A stretch of DNA of 64,000 nt from Leisingera sp. ANG1 (GTDB lineage Bacteria; Pseudomonadota; Alphaproteobacteria; Rhodobacterales; Rhodobacteraceae). The DNA is taken from positions 62,001 to 126,000 of the forward strand of contig NZ_AFCF02000005.1 of NCBI RefSeq assembly GCF_000203975.2. The letters run 5' to 3'. The notes beneath the pieces are model-generated. The model did not search any database, was not told the origin of the DNA, and saw nothing but the letters and a program-made list of their open reading frames with translations. Positions 56,042 through 64,000 of the stretch are shown one piece after another (the stretch's first letter is position 1; every line of letters begins with the position of its first letter). A program made the translations under genes and the position numbers.

Positions 56042-56926
56042 CTATCCCGCTTCCGGCAAATCCACCGTGCCGCGCATCAGCACAAAGCCCTCGCCGGCCA
56101 CCCGCACGCCTTCGATCGCATCCGGCGCGCCGATCCGCGCCACCCGGGCCTGGCCGGGGCGGCCCAGCCCGTGGCCCTGCTCTGCGGTGAATTCCGCCTT
56201 TTCCATCAGTCCGTGCTTCCACAAATAAGATGCCATCGCCCCGGTGGCCGACCCGGTGAACGGGTCCTCCGGCGGGCTTGGCGGCGCCATCAGGAGGCGC
56301 GAGAAGGTGTCGCCGGCCGCGGTCGCGCCTTCCAGCGTCACCAGAAACGGCTCCATCATGTCGATGCCATCAGCGCCCAGCGATTTGCCCAAAACGGCCA
56401 GCGCCTCCAGGTTCAGCTCCGCCGCCTCCAGCGCCGCGCGGTCGCGTAAAACGGTGACACAGAACGGCAACCCGGTAGAGACCTTCTGCGGCTGCCCCAC
56501 GATGGCCTCCACCGGCAGCGACACCGCCGCCGCCACCAGTTCCGGATCGGCAAAGGGGCCGAATTCCGGCGCCACCTGGGTCATCTCAATCAGATCACCG
56601 TCCAGCCGCACCGGCACGATCCCGGCGCCGGTCTCCAGGGTGATGCTGTCCCCCTGAAACAGCCCCCGGTCGCGCATCGCCGCAACTGTCGCAATGGTCG
56701 GATGACCGGCAAAAGGGATCTCGCGGCTGGCCAGGAAATAGCGCACCTTAACGTCCGCTACCTCCGACGGACCGGTAAAGGTGCACTCCACCAATGAGGT
56801 CTCCCGCACGTAAGCGGTGCAGACCTCCACCGGCAGATGCGCGCCGCCATGTACCACCGCACAACCATTGCCGCCGAACGCCCGGTCCGAGAACGCATCC
56901 ACCCAGTCGAAATTCAAAAGACTCAT
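56042..56926 (-). CDS. PhzF family isomerase-like protein
   Basis: A 294-residue member of the PhzF/diaminopimelate-epimerase-fold family. Motifs: VDAFSDRAFGGNGCAVV, SLVECTFT, EIPFAGHPTIATVAA and DPFTGSATGAMASYL. Most PhzF proteins have no known substrate. Its start overlaps the stop of the upstream metallopeptidase gene by four bases (ATGA), so it is the last of a coupled run of three genes. Confidence 0.92.
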   Translation of the reverse strand: MSLLNFDWVDAFSDRAFGGNGCAVVHGGAHLPVEVCTAYVRETSLVECTFTGPSEVADVKVRYFLASREIPFAGHPTIATVAAMRDRGLFQGDSITLETGAGIVPVRLDGDLIEMTQVAPEFGPFADPELVAAAVSLPVEAIVGQPQKVSTGLPFCVTVLRDRAALEAAELNLEALAVLGKSLGADGIDMMEPFLVTLEGATAAGDTFSRLLMAPPSPPEDPFTGSATGAMASYLWKHGLMEKAEFTAEQGHGLGRPGQARVARIGAPDAIEGVRVAGEGFVLMRGTVDLPEAG

Positions 56927-58071
56927 TGTTTCTTGTCCTTTCCGGCCTCTTTGCCGCGCCCTAACCCGAGCGGTGCCTGCAAGCGGCGCTCCACCTTAGC
57001 TTCAAATGTCTCAACCGGCATTGCGAAGCTGCTGGCAAAGGCCTGCCGCCAGCCCATACCCTGCCCGAGCTTGTGCCAGTAATCAAATACCGCTGCCTTG
57101 CCGTGTTCCTCCGCCAGCAGCCGTACGGCAAAATGTGCCAGCGGGTAGTTGTCTGAATCGAAGGCCACCTCTGACAGGCGCATTTCCTGCAAACTGCGGG
57201 AGGATCCCTTTGCTTCCCGGCGCAGCTCCCCGAGAGACGCCCTGGGTTCATCCAGCATCTCGAAGGCAAACTCCTCCTGTACCATCTCTGCGGCGCCTTC
57301 GATCAGCCACAGGGGATGGGCCAGGGACCAATTCGCCTGGTTCGGTTTCAGCATGCCGAACTCGCCCGAGACTTCCGCCTGCCAAAGATGCATGTACTCA
57401 TGCGCAATTACCGGGCCAAGCCAGCGGTACGATGCCTCCAGCCATTCCGCATCGTATTTTTCGACCTTCTCCCAGCAGATGATGAAAAGGCCGGGGAAGG
57501 CCCGTCCCGCATAGCCGCCATCAATGGAACAGGCCTCCTCTATAACTGCAGAAAAATCAATTGGCGGCAGCCCCAGGTCCTCCAGCATATAGCGGGTCTG
57601 CAGCATCAGGCTGCTGCGGTCTTCCCCCACAGCGATGCCAGGCCGCGACGCCATAGGCATCTTCAGGCTATTGTTGAAAAAGTTCCGCACCTTTCGGTAG
57701 TTCACCATCAATGCGGTGCGCGCCATGCCTTGCTGCGCATGAATGACCGGCCGCTGATCGTTCGGCATGTGCCGCGCCAGCTTCGGACGCAAAGTGGCCA
57801 GTTCCCGGCACCAGTGCACGGCACTGCGTTGCGAAAGCCCCGGCAAGCGGCCCAGACGCCCGGGTGGCCGGTCCCCCTGGTTGCCGGTCATCTTGTTCCA
57901 GGCCTGCCAGTGCTGGTAGGTGACCCGGTTGTTCTCCGCTCCCGGATCAAACCCCAGCTCCGCCAACTGCCCCTGAACACAGGCGACAAACGGGTCTGCC
58001 GCAGCCGGGACGGCCGCCAGGGCCAGCCCCGCCGCCAGCACAAGCCGCCGCAGCCTTCCGCCAGCTCTCAA
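56923..58071 (-). CDS. Secreted HEYMH metallopeptidase-like protein, paralogue 2
   Basis: A 382-residue exported protein (signal residues 1-25, ending AAADP). Zinc helix HEYMH at 224-228, and WLIEGAAE at 255-262 supplies the Glu ligand, as in Peptidase_MA-type gluzincins. N-terminal CVQGQLAELGF and PGLSQRSAVHWCREL match its paralogue. A peptidoglycan-binding-like motif is suggested by the first part but is weak. Overlaps both neighbours by ATGA. Function unknown. Confidence 0.82.
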   Translation of the reverse strand: MRAGGRLRRLVLAAGLALAAVPAAADPFVACVQGQLAELGFDPGAENNRVTYQHWQAWNKMTGNQGDRPPGRLGRLPGLSQRSAVHWCRELATLRPKLARHMPNDQRPVIHAQQGMARTALMVNYRKVRNFFNNSLKMPMASRPGIAVGEDRSSLMLQTRYMLEDLGLPPIDFSAVIEEACSIDGGYAGRAFPGLFIICWEKVEKYDAEWLEASYRWLGPVIAHEYMHLWQAEVSGEFGMLKPNQANWSLAHPLWLIEGAAEMVQEEFAFEMLDEPRASLGELRREAKGSSRSLQEMRLSEVAFDSDNYPLAHFAVRLLAEEHGKAAVFDYWHKLGQGMGWRQAFASSFAMPVETFEAKVERRLQAPLGLGRGKEAGKDKKQ

Positions 58072-59216
58072 GACTGCTTCCGCCGCATCTTGGAAATATA
58101 GGCCCGCGCGGTGCCGGGCCGCTTGCGCAGCTCCATTACCTGCGTCTCAAACTCGGCCAGAGCGACGCCAAAGGCGCCCTTGAAAGCCTGCTCCCAGTTC
58201 TGACCCGCGTTCAGGCGGCGCCAAAAGGTGAACAGCGCCTCCTCGCCGCTGATCCGGGTCAGGATATGCACCGCATAATGGGCGAAATCATAGTCGCCAC
58301 TGGTGCTGACCGTCTTATGCGCCCGCATGCCGCGCAGGCTCTTTTTTGACTTCAATGACCATTCGTGCAGCTCCGCAAGCCCCGGCGCGCGCAGCCGCAG
58401 GGCTCTCTTGCCGAACCGTGCCGCAACCACTTCGGCGCTGCCTTCCACCAGCCAGGCCGGCCCCATGCGGGCGCGCAGCGAATTGCTGTGGAACCCTTCT
58501 GAGCGGGCGCCGCCCAGTTCCGCCTGCACCAGGTGCATGTATTCATGCGCCATCATCATGCCCAGCCACTTGCGCGACCGCTTGAGCCAGGCATTGTCGG
58601 CCTCATGCGGGTTGTCCCAGCAGATATACATGAACTTGAGATAGGCCGCGCCAGCAACACCAAAGGGCTTGTTGCAATGGGCGGCGATGGAGGCATCCGG
58701 GTTGAACCGCGCGCTCGACATATCGCGCAGCAGGCGGCGCACATAGGTTTGCACGTCCTTTGTATTGCCTGCCGCACCGATGCCGATATGCCCGGCCAGC
58801 ACGATGCCGTATTCCCGGTCCATGAAGCGCAGCACCTTGTCATAGGCCTGCCGGATACCCTTTTCCACGTTGGGCGTATCCGCCAGGATCCGCACCGGCG
58901 CCGCCGACGGCATATGCCGCTCCAGGCCGGTCTTCAGAGCCGGCAGCTCGCGGCACCAGTGGATCGCGGTCTTTTGGCTCAGCGGCGGCAGCGCGGCCAG
59001 CAGCGCGGTGCCCGCCTTTGCCTGGCGCAGTGCCTGCCAGGCGCCCTTGGTCTGCTGCGTCAGCCGCCCGTCCGGCTGGCCCGCGGCATAGCCCAGATCC
59101 GTCAGCTGCTGCTGCACGCATTTCACAAAGGGGTCAGCACCTGCAGGCGCAGCCAGGGCGGACAGCCCGAACGCCAGCCCCAGCGCCTGCACCAGCGGAC
59201 GGAAATTCCGGATCAT
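58068..59216 (-). CDS. Secreted HEYMH metallopeptidase-like protein, paralogue 1
   Basis: A 382-residue exported protein (signal residues 1-27, ending PAGAD) and close relative of the next gene. N-terminal CVQQQLTDLGYAAGQPDGRL resembles a peptidoglycan-binding domain; LPPLSQKTAIHWCREL follows. HEYMH lies at 224-228 and WLVEGSAE at 255-262, the same positions as in the paralogue. The pattern fits Peptidase_MA-like zinc peptidases (HExxH plus EGxAE). ATG 59216 has GAGG seven bases upstream. First of the coupled run with its paralogue and phzF. Confidence 0.82.
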   Translation of the reverse strand: MIRNFRPLVQALGLAFGLSALAAPAGADPFVKCVQQQLTDLGYAAGQPDGRLTQQTKGAWQALRQAKAGTALLAALPPLSQKTAIHWCRELPALKTGLERHMPSAAPVRILADTPNVEKGIRQAYDKVLRFMDREYGIVLAGHIGIGAAGNTKDVQTYVRRLLRDMSSARFNPDASIAAHCNKPFGVAGAAYLKFMYICWDNPHEADNAWLKRSRKWLGMMMAHEYMHLVQAELGGARSEGFHSNSLRARMGPAWLVEGSAEVVAARFGKRALRLRAPGLAELHEWSLKSKKSLRGMRAHKTVSTSGDYDFAHYAVHILTRISGEEALFTFWRRLNAGQNWEQAFKGAFGVALAEFETQVMELRKRPGTARAYISKMRRKQS

Positions 59217-59319
59217 TATTTGCCTCACTTGAAATATCAGCCGTTGAAAACAATTCAGGCCCCCAAAATGGGAGCCTGCCTCTCAGAAATGCAAGTGTTT
59301 TCCGGCGGATGCCGGGACG

Positions 59320-59544
59320 TCAGTGCACCGCAACCGGCGTCATGTCGTTCTGCCGGGCCAGCACAAAGGCCAGCTGCCGGTCGGCCACCAGCGCCAGCTG
59401 GCCGCCTGTCGCATCATGCACGGCGTAAAGCAGCTCGCGCCCGCCGGCATTCTCCTGCACGTCCTTGGGAAGATCTGCCACCGCAACCGCCTTCACATAG
59501 ACGGTCCGGTCTCCGGCATCCTTGAAGTCAAACGGTGTATGCAT
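59320..59544 (-). CDS. DUF1150 family protein
   Basis: A 74-residue small protein of DUF1150, which in alphaproteobacteria almost always follows an hsp20 gene, as here (gap 5 bases). Typical features: TVYVKAVAVADLP and LYAVHDATGGQLALVADR. It should be heat-shock co-regulated. Biochemical role is unknown. Confidence 0.93.
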   Translation of the reverse strand: MHTPFDFKDAGDRTVYVKAVAVADLPKDVQENAGGRELLYAVHDATGGQLALVADRQLAFVLARQNDMTPVAVH

Positions 59545-59549
59545 TGCTC

Positions 59550-59963
59550 TTACCCCTTTCTGATACTGATTGTCTGGACCACGGTTTCAGGCCGCGCACG
59601 GGTCAGATCCACATGCAGCAGCCCGTTTTCCATCACCGCCTCGCCCACTTCGACGCCATCGGCCAGCACGAACATGCGCTGGAACTGGCGTGCCGCGATG
59701 CCGCGGTGCAGGAACACCCGCCCCTCGCTGTCGTCGCGCTGGCGGCCGCGGATCACCAGCTGGCGGTCCTCGACGGTGATCGCCAGATCCTCTTCGGCGA
59801 AACCGGCCACGGCCAGGGTGATGCGGTAGGAATGGTCTGATGTCTGTTCGATATTATAGGGGGGATAGCCTTCGTTGCCCGATTTTGCCGAGCGTTCCAG
59901 GAGGCGTTCCAGCTGCTCGAACCCCAGCATATGCGGGTAAGAGCCCAAGGTTAGTTTCGACAC
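59550..59963 (-). CDS. Hsp20 family small heat-shock protein
   Basis: A 137-residue alpha-crystallin-type chaperone. The alpha-crystallin domain (residues ~35-125) includes YPPYNIEQTSDHSYRITLAVAG and VFLHRGIAARQFQRMF, and NGLLHVDLTRARPE ends it. Holds unfolding proteins under heat. GTG start at 59963 with AAAGGA upstream. A sigma-32-type promoter is visible 68-97 bases upstream. Confidence 0.95.
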   Translation of the reverse strand: MSKLTLGSYPHMLGFEQLERLLERSAKSGNEGYPPYNIEQTSDHSYRITLAVAGFAEEDLAITVEDRQLVIRGRQRDDSEGRVFLHRGIAARQFQRMFVLADGVEVGEAVMENGLLHVDLTRARPETVVQTISIRKG

Positions 59964-60030
59964 GTTGTTCGTCCTTTATGCCAAAGCGACGTATGCGCGC
60001 GGCCCCGGTCCCGGCAGCCGCTTCCCCAAG

Positions 60031-60060
60031 AATATGGGAAGTTCTTTATGGATTCACAAG
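60031..60060 (-). promoter_or_regulatory. Sigma-32 (RpoH)-type promoter of hsp20
   Basis: On the minus strand, -35 CTTGTG (60060-60055) and -10 CCCATAT (60038-60032), separated by 16 bases, matching the heat-shock consensus CTTGAA-N13-17-CCCATNT. Upstream of the hsp20-DUF1150 operon. Confidence 0.75.
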
Positions 60061-60144
60061 ACCATGTGCCCATAGGTCTAGCGGAAAAGCCCTTAACGAA
60101 GTATCTTCACTCTCACTTCATTCATAAGCCCGATTGAGTCCCCC

Positions 60145-60369
60145 ATGAATGCACCCACAGATGTGTCGATGAAGACGGACGAAGTCCTGAAGGTCGAGCT
60201 CGAGGTTTTCCGCAGGCAGCACCGTGATCTGGACGAGGCCATCGCCGCGCTGGAAGAGCGCGGCACCGCCGATCAGCTGACCATCCGGCGGCTGAAAAAG
60301 CAGAAGCTGGTCCTGAAGGACAAGATTGCCCTGATCGAAGACCGGCTGACCCCGGACATCATCGCCTGA
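60145..60369 (+). CDS. DUF465/YdcH family protein
   Basis: A 74-residue helical-hairpin protein. Family features: LEVFRRQHRDLDEAIAAL (first helix) and LTIRRLKKQKLVLKDKIALIEDRL (second, basic helix). YdcH/SlyX-like small proteins have no firm function. Divergent from hsp20. Confidence 0.9.
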   Translation: MNAPTDVSMKTDEVLKVELEVFRRQHRDLDEAIAALEERGTADQLTIRRLKKQKLVLKDKIALIEDRLTPDIIA

Positions 60370-60461
60370 CCCCGCGCCGGTTGTCCGGCGCGTCTGCCCG
60401 TGCCTGAGCTGCACGGGGAAAAGCTGCAGAACGCAGCAGTTTCACTTAGTTCAAACAGGGC

Positions 60462-60533
60462 CTCCCGCCCCCTCTTCCGCGCAGGCAAGCTGCGACGGGA
60501 GGTGCTGGGCATGGCAGCGCGCCTGACGGCGCG
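60462..60533 (+). repeat. Intergenic repeat B, copy 2
   Basis: GC-rich element starting CTCCCGCCCCCTC with GCGACGGGA and CGCGCCTGACGGCGCG further along, matching the element at 29259-29334 in order. It lies between the DUF465 gene and the convergent oxidoreductase gene. Confidence 0.55.
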
Positions 60534-60558
60534 CTGCGGCTGCGCTGTGCGGCAGGTG

Positions 60559-62598
60559 TCACAGATCCTTGCACAGCCGCAGCGTATCATAGACCGCCGC
60601 ATGGATATTGCGCCCCGCCACCGCATCGCCTGCACGGGCCAGCCAGTACGCCCCTGACGGGTTCACCTCCGCAAAGGGGCTGCGGCCCGCAATCATCTCC
60701 TGATGATCGAGCTGCCCCAGATTGCGCGAGCCCGGCTTCAGTGCGTGGTACAGATCCTCCGCCGGGGTGATCCCGTGCTCCGAGACTACATGATCCACCA
60801 CCCGCTCCTGCAGCTCACCGCTCAGCACATGGCGCAGGGTGATGCGCTTGCGGTTGCCCTCAGCAGCCACAGACACAGGTTCCAGCAGGCTCTCGAACAC
60901 CACCCCCTGCAGCGCCAGATCGCGCAGGACCACGGCTGAGTTGGTCGGCCCCAGGTCATGCCCCGCCATCCGGTCCGGCGTTGCCAGCGTGACCGCGCAG
61001 CCCATTCGCGCCATCACATCGGCGCAAACCAGCGCCGCGTGATCGCCGACCTCGTCCAGCAGCAGAACCTCGCCAGCCACCCGCGCCTCGCCGGACAGCA
61101 CTTCCCAGCTGGACGTCACCAGATGCCCGCCCGGAATATCCAGCGGCTCCGGCCAGCCGCCGGTCGCCACAATCACTGCATCCGGGCTTTCCGCCAGCAC
61201 ATCCTCCGCCTCGGCATACGCATTGAGACGCACATAGGCGCCCAGCCGCTCCACCTCCGAGATCAGCCAGTCCGCTACGCCCCAGATCTGGCGCCGGGTC
61301 ATGCCCTTGGCCGCCAAGCCGATTTGCCCGCCCAAGCGGCTGCCAGCCTCAAACAACACCACCTCATGGCCGCGCTCTGCCGCCACCCGCGCGGCTTCCA
61401 GCCCCGCCGGGCCGCCGCCGGCCACCACCACCTTGCGCCGCACCTCCGCGGGTGCAATCACATGCGGCATCACCATCTCGCGCCCCGTCGCGGCGTTATG
61501 GCCGCAAACCGCGGGCTTGCCCTGATTGACCCGGTCGACGCAATAGCCCAGCGCCACGCAGGGCCGGATACGTTCTTCCTCGCCCTGGCGCAGCTTCTGC
61601 ACCAGATAAGGGTCGGCCATATGCGCCCGGGTCATGCCGATCATGTCCGCCTGGCCTTCGCGGATGGCATGACGCGCAGTGGCAATATCGGCCACCCCGC
61701 CCGCATGAAACACCGGCAGATCCACCGCCGCGCGGATTGCGCCCGCCACGTTCAGATCCGGCGCCGCGGGCATCCCCATCGGCGCCACCCAGCCGGCAAG
61801 GCCAAGGTCATCATAGGGCGCCCCTGCCAGCACGTTCAGGAAGTCCACAGAACCGGTGGCGGCAATCTTCTGCGCTGCCTCAATACAGTCTGCCGCGCCG
61901 AGTCCGCCCTCGGTCAGCTCATCGCCGGTGACCCGCATGCCGAGGATCAGGTCCGGCCCCACCGCCTCACGCACCGCTTCCAGGACCTGCAATGTCAGCC
62001 GCAGCCGGTTGTCCAAGGAGCCGCCGTAGTCATCCTCCCGGCAGTTCACCAAGGGCGACAGGAACTGCCCCAAGAGATGCGAATGCATCAGCAGTTCAAT
62101 TCCGTCAAACCCACCCGCCCGGCAGCGTTCAGCAGCGGCGGCGAAACCCTTGATAACGCGGGAGATATCTTCCATCTCCATCACCTTGGGAAACGCGCGG
62201 TGCGCCCGCTCCCGCCGCCCGGACGGCCCCAGCACCGGCAGCCAGTGGCCGTCGTCCCAGGCGGTGCGCCGGCCCATATGGGTGATCTGGCACATCACCG
62301 CCGCGCCATGCTTGCGCACCCCGTCCGTAAGCCGCTGGAACCACGGGATGATGCTGTCATCACCCGCATACAGCTGCCCGAACACCGACGGGCTGTCCGG
62401 CGCGATATTGGTCGAGCCGCCGATCATCGTCAGCGCAATGCCGCCCTTCGCCTTTTCCTCATGGTACAGCCGGTAGCGGTCCCGCGGATAGCCGCCCTCC
62501 TGGAACGAGGGCGCATGGGCCGTGCTCATGATCCGGTTGCGCAAAGTCAGGTGGCGCAGTTGCAGGGGCTGGAGGAGCGGGTCGGTCTGCTGGGTCAT
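60559..62598 (-). CDS. FMN/FAD-containing NADH:flavin oxidoreductase (dienoyl-CoA reductase / N-methyl amine demethylase-like)
   Basis: A 679-residue protein: an N-terminal TIM barrel binding FMN (residues ~5-330: RNRIMSTAHAP, ITHMGRRT, HLLGQFLSPLVNCREDDYGGS, ELTEGG) and a C-terminal FAD/NAD-binding part (VVAGGGPAGLEAARVAAERG). The Fe-S region is CVALGYC...VCGHNAA; compared with trimethylamine dehydrogenase the second of the clustered Cys is replaced. The substrate may be an N-methyl amine such as N-methylproline or dimethylglycine, as in marine roseobacters; this is inferred. ATG 62598 is chosen by family start. Confidence 0.88.
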   Translation of the reverse strand: MTQQTDPLLQPLQLRHLTLRNRIMSTAHAPSFQEGGYPRDRYRLYHEEKAKGGIALTMIGGSTNIAPDSPSVFGQLYAGDDSIIPWFQRLTDGVRKHGAAVMCQITHMGRRTAWDDGHWLPVLGPSGRRERAHRAFPKVMEMEDISRVIKGFAAAAERCRAGGFDGIELLMHSHLLGQFLSPLVNCREDDYGGSLDNRLRLTLQVLEAVREAVGPDLILGMRVTGDELTEGGLGAADCIEAAQKIAATGSVDFLNVLAGAPYDDLGLAGWVAPMGMPAAPDLNVAGAIRAAVDLPVFHAGGVADIATARHAIREGQADMIGMTRAHMADPYLVQKLRQGEEERIRPCVALGYCVDRVNQGKPAVCGHNAATGREMVMPHVIAPAEVRRKVVVAGGGPAGLEAARVAAERGHEVVLFEAGSRLGGQIGLAAKGMTRRQIWGVADWLISEVERLGAYVRLNAYAEAEDVLAESPDAVIVATGGWPEPLDIPGGHLVTSSWEVLSGEARVAGEVLLLDEVGDHAALVCADVMARMGCAVTLATPDRMAGHDLGPTNSAVVLRDLALQGVVFESLLEPVSVAAEGNRKRITLRHVLSGELQERVVDHVVSEHGITPAEDLYHALKPGSRNLGQLDHQEMIAGRSPFAEVNPSGAYWLARAGDAVAGRNIHAAVYDTLRLCKDL

Positions 62599-62835
62599 CA
62601 GGGAATTTTCCGGGCAAAATCTCCCCAGCACAAGAGCGGCCCTGCCAGCCCCCTGGCTTGCAGAAAACCGGCATCCGCCCGCCTCTGTTGCGACACCCTG
62701 TCCGCAGGCCGCAAAAACACCCTCTGACCGGATGGTCAAAGCCGGATTTTCCCTTTAGGAGCACTGCAATTTTGCCCGCACCCCAGCAACACCCCGGTCC
62801 GGGCCTGCGTAAACACCTGAGATAAGAGCGAGACC

Positions 62836-64000
62836 ATGACCGCCACCAGCGACCCCGCCGACGCGCCCTCCGCCCCCGGAACCGATTACAAATTCACCCC
62901 GAAACAAGCCCTTGTCGGCGCCCAGATGCTGTTTGTCGCCTTCGGCGCGCTGGTGCTGGTGCCGCTGCTCACGGGCCTTGACCCCAGCGTCGCGCTGTTC
63001 ACCGCAGGCCTTGGCACGCTGATCTTCCAGATCGTCACCCGCGGCCAGGTGCCGGTGTTCCTAGCGTCCTCCTTCGCCTTCATCGCGCCGATCATCTATG
63101 GCGTGCAGACCTGGGGCATGGCCGCCACCACCGGCGGCCTCGCCGCTGCGGGCCTCTTGTATGTGGCGCTCTCCTTCGCCATCCGCGCCTTTGGCGCCGG
63201 CTTCCTGCACCGGCTGCTGCCGCCTGTCGTGGTCGGCCCCGTGATCATGGTGATCGGCCTGTCGCTGGCGCCGGTGGCGGTCAACATGGCCACCGGCCTC
63301 GCAGGCGACACCCAGGTGATGCCGCGCAATACCGCACTGCTGCTTGCCGCCATCTCGCTGGGCGCTACCATGCTGACGGCGATCCTCGGCCGCGGCATCA
63401 TGCGGGTGGTGCCGATCCTTGCAGGCGTCGCCGCGGGCTACATCGCGGCGCTGGTGCTGGGCGCTGTCACCGGCGAAACCCTGGTCAACACCGCCCCGCT
63501 GGCGGATGCCCCCTGGTTCAAAGTACCGGGCTTTGTCGCGCCGGAATTCAACCTCGCCGCCATCCTGTTCATCCTGCCGGTCGCCATTGCCCCCGCGATT
63601 GAGCACTTCGGCGACATCATGGCGATCTCCAGCGTGACCAAGCGCGACTACATGGAGAAACCCGGCATCCAGAACACGATGCTGGGCGACGGCCTTGCCA
63701 CTGCCGCCGCGGGCCTGCTGGGCGGCCCGCCCAACACCACCTATTCCGAGGTGACCGGCGCCGTCACCCTGACCCGTGCCTTCAACCCGGCAATCATGAC
63801 CTGGGCCGCGGTCTTTGCCATTGCGCTGTCCTTCGCGGGCAAGCTCTCCGGTGCGCTGTCGACCATCCCGATGCCGGTGATGGGCGGCATCATGATCCTT
63901 CTGTTCGGCATGGTCACCGTGGTTGGCTTGTCGGTGCTCGCGAAACTGGGCGAGGCGCTGTCGGAGGCCCGCAACATGGTGATCATCTCCACCGTGCTGA
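62836..64000 (+). CDS. Uracil/xanthine permease family transporter, C-terminus outside window
   Basis: The first 388 codons of a nucleobase:cation symporter-2 family transporter (UraA type). The substrate-binding GDIMAI region ([19 protein letters not shown]) and [16 protein letters not shown] are clear; many hydrophobic helices precede them, for example [20 protein letters not shown]. Likely imports uracil or another base with a proton. The 3' end is off the window at 64000. No upstream regulator is seen. Confidence 0.93.
   Translation, partial: MTATSDPADAPSAPGTDYKFTPKQALVGAQMLFVAFGALVLVPLLTGLDPSVALFTAGLGTLIFQIVTRGQVPVFLASSFAFIAPIIYGVQTWGMAATTGGLAAAGLLYVALSFAIRAFGAGFLHRLLPPVVVGPVIMVIGLSLAPVAVNMATGLAGDTQVMPRNTALLLAAISLGATMLTAILGRGIMRVVPILAGVAAGYIAALVLGAVTGETLVNTAPLADAPWFKVPGFVAPEFNLAAILFILPVAIAPAIEHFGDIMAISSVTKRDYMEKPGIQNTMLGDGLATAAAGLLGGPPNTTYSEVTGAVTLTRAFNPAIMTWAAVFAIALSFAGKLSGALSTIPMPVMGGIMILLFGMVTVVGLSVLAKLGEALSEARNMVIISTVL

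Overview
The window looks like one contiguous piece of the chromosome of a marine alphaproteobacterium of the order Rhodobacterales, probably a Roseobacter-group species close to Leisingera/Phaeobacter. The reasons are the high GC content, the protein flavour (DUF6455, DUF1150, DUF1467 and YHS-domain proteins, ArsH, PhzF, an Sat-CysC fusion, UbiK), an FnrL-type box and CtrA-type boxes. The species is an inference; nothing was searched. I saw no rRNA, tRNA, CRISPR array, insertion sequence or prophage. About 70 protein genes are supported. The first (beta-alanine/omega-amino-acid aminotransferase) and the last (uracil/xanthine permease) run off the window.

Layout. 1-5.6 kb: class III aminotransferase with a divergent XRE-cupin regulator, a YHS-domain protein, a YghU-type glutathione transferase, a SnoaL-like protein, and an SseB-domain/uracil-DNA-glycosylase pair. 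5.7-10.5 kb: surface polysaccharide block (capsule-export ATPase and KpsE-like protein, kdsA, phosphomannomutase). 10.7-17.5 kb: AsmA, a pentapeptide-repeat membrane protein, rimO, and a low-GC P-loop ATPase islet. 17.6-20.6 kb: double-CDGSH protein, three tandem DUF6455 genes behind an FNR-type box, a YigZ-like protein, an M48 lipoprotein protease and small conserved proteins. 20.7-24.1 kb: nitroreductase, EI24 membrane protein, DUF1467 protein, methylmalonyl-CoA epimerase, and a response regulator with a small membrane protein. 24.4-36.2 kb: DUF1501/DUF1800 pair, aspS, pabB-pabC, carB, a trypsin-like protease and a 24-residue lipoprotein. 36.2-44 kb: arsH and a small HTH gene, tdk, proC-csaA-hydroxyacid dehydrogenase, YbjN protein, DUF2652/SRPBCC protein, 2OG-Fe(II) oxygenase, ubiK. 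44-50.4 kb: lgt-midA-pgeF, a Hint-domain protein, an Lrp regulator divergent from trxB, rraB. 50.4-64 kb: orphan RES-domain frame, ferredoxin-adenylate cyclase with a heme-type membrane anchor, an EPS-type MarR domain in frame with sat-cysC, DUF1206 protein, a four-cistron run of two paralogous HEYMH metallopeptidases plus phzF, hsp20 with DUF1150, an FMN/FAD oxidoreductase and the permease.

Most of the window is housekeeping. Points that deserve a second look: the tandem secreted metallopeptidase paralogues overlapping phzF; the DUF6455 triplet under an FNR-type palindrome; the MarR-Sat-CysC continuous frame with a perfect 14-bp palindrome upstream; the membrane heme/2Fe-2S/cyclase protein next to a RES frame that lacks a normal start codon; the low-GC ATPase islet; and at least two families of dispersed intergenic repeats.
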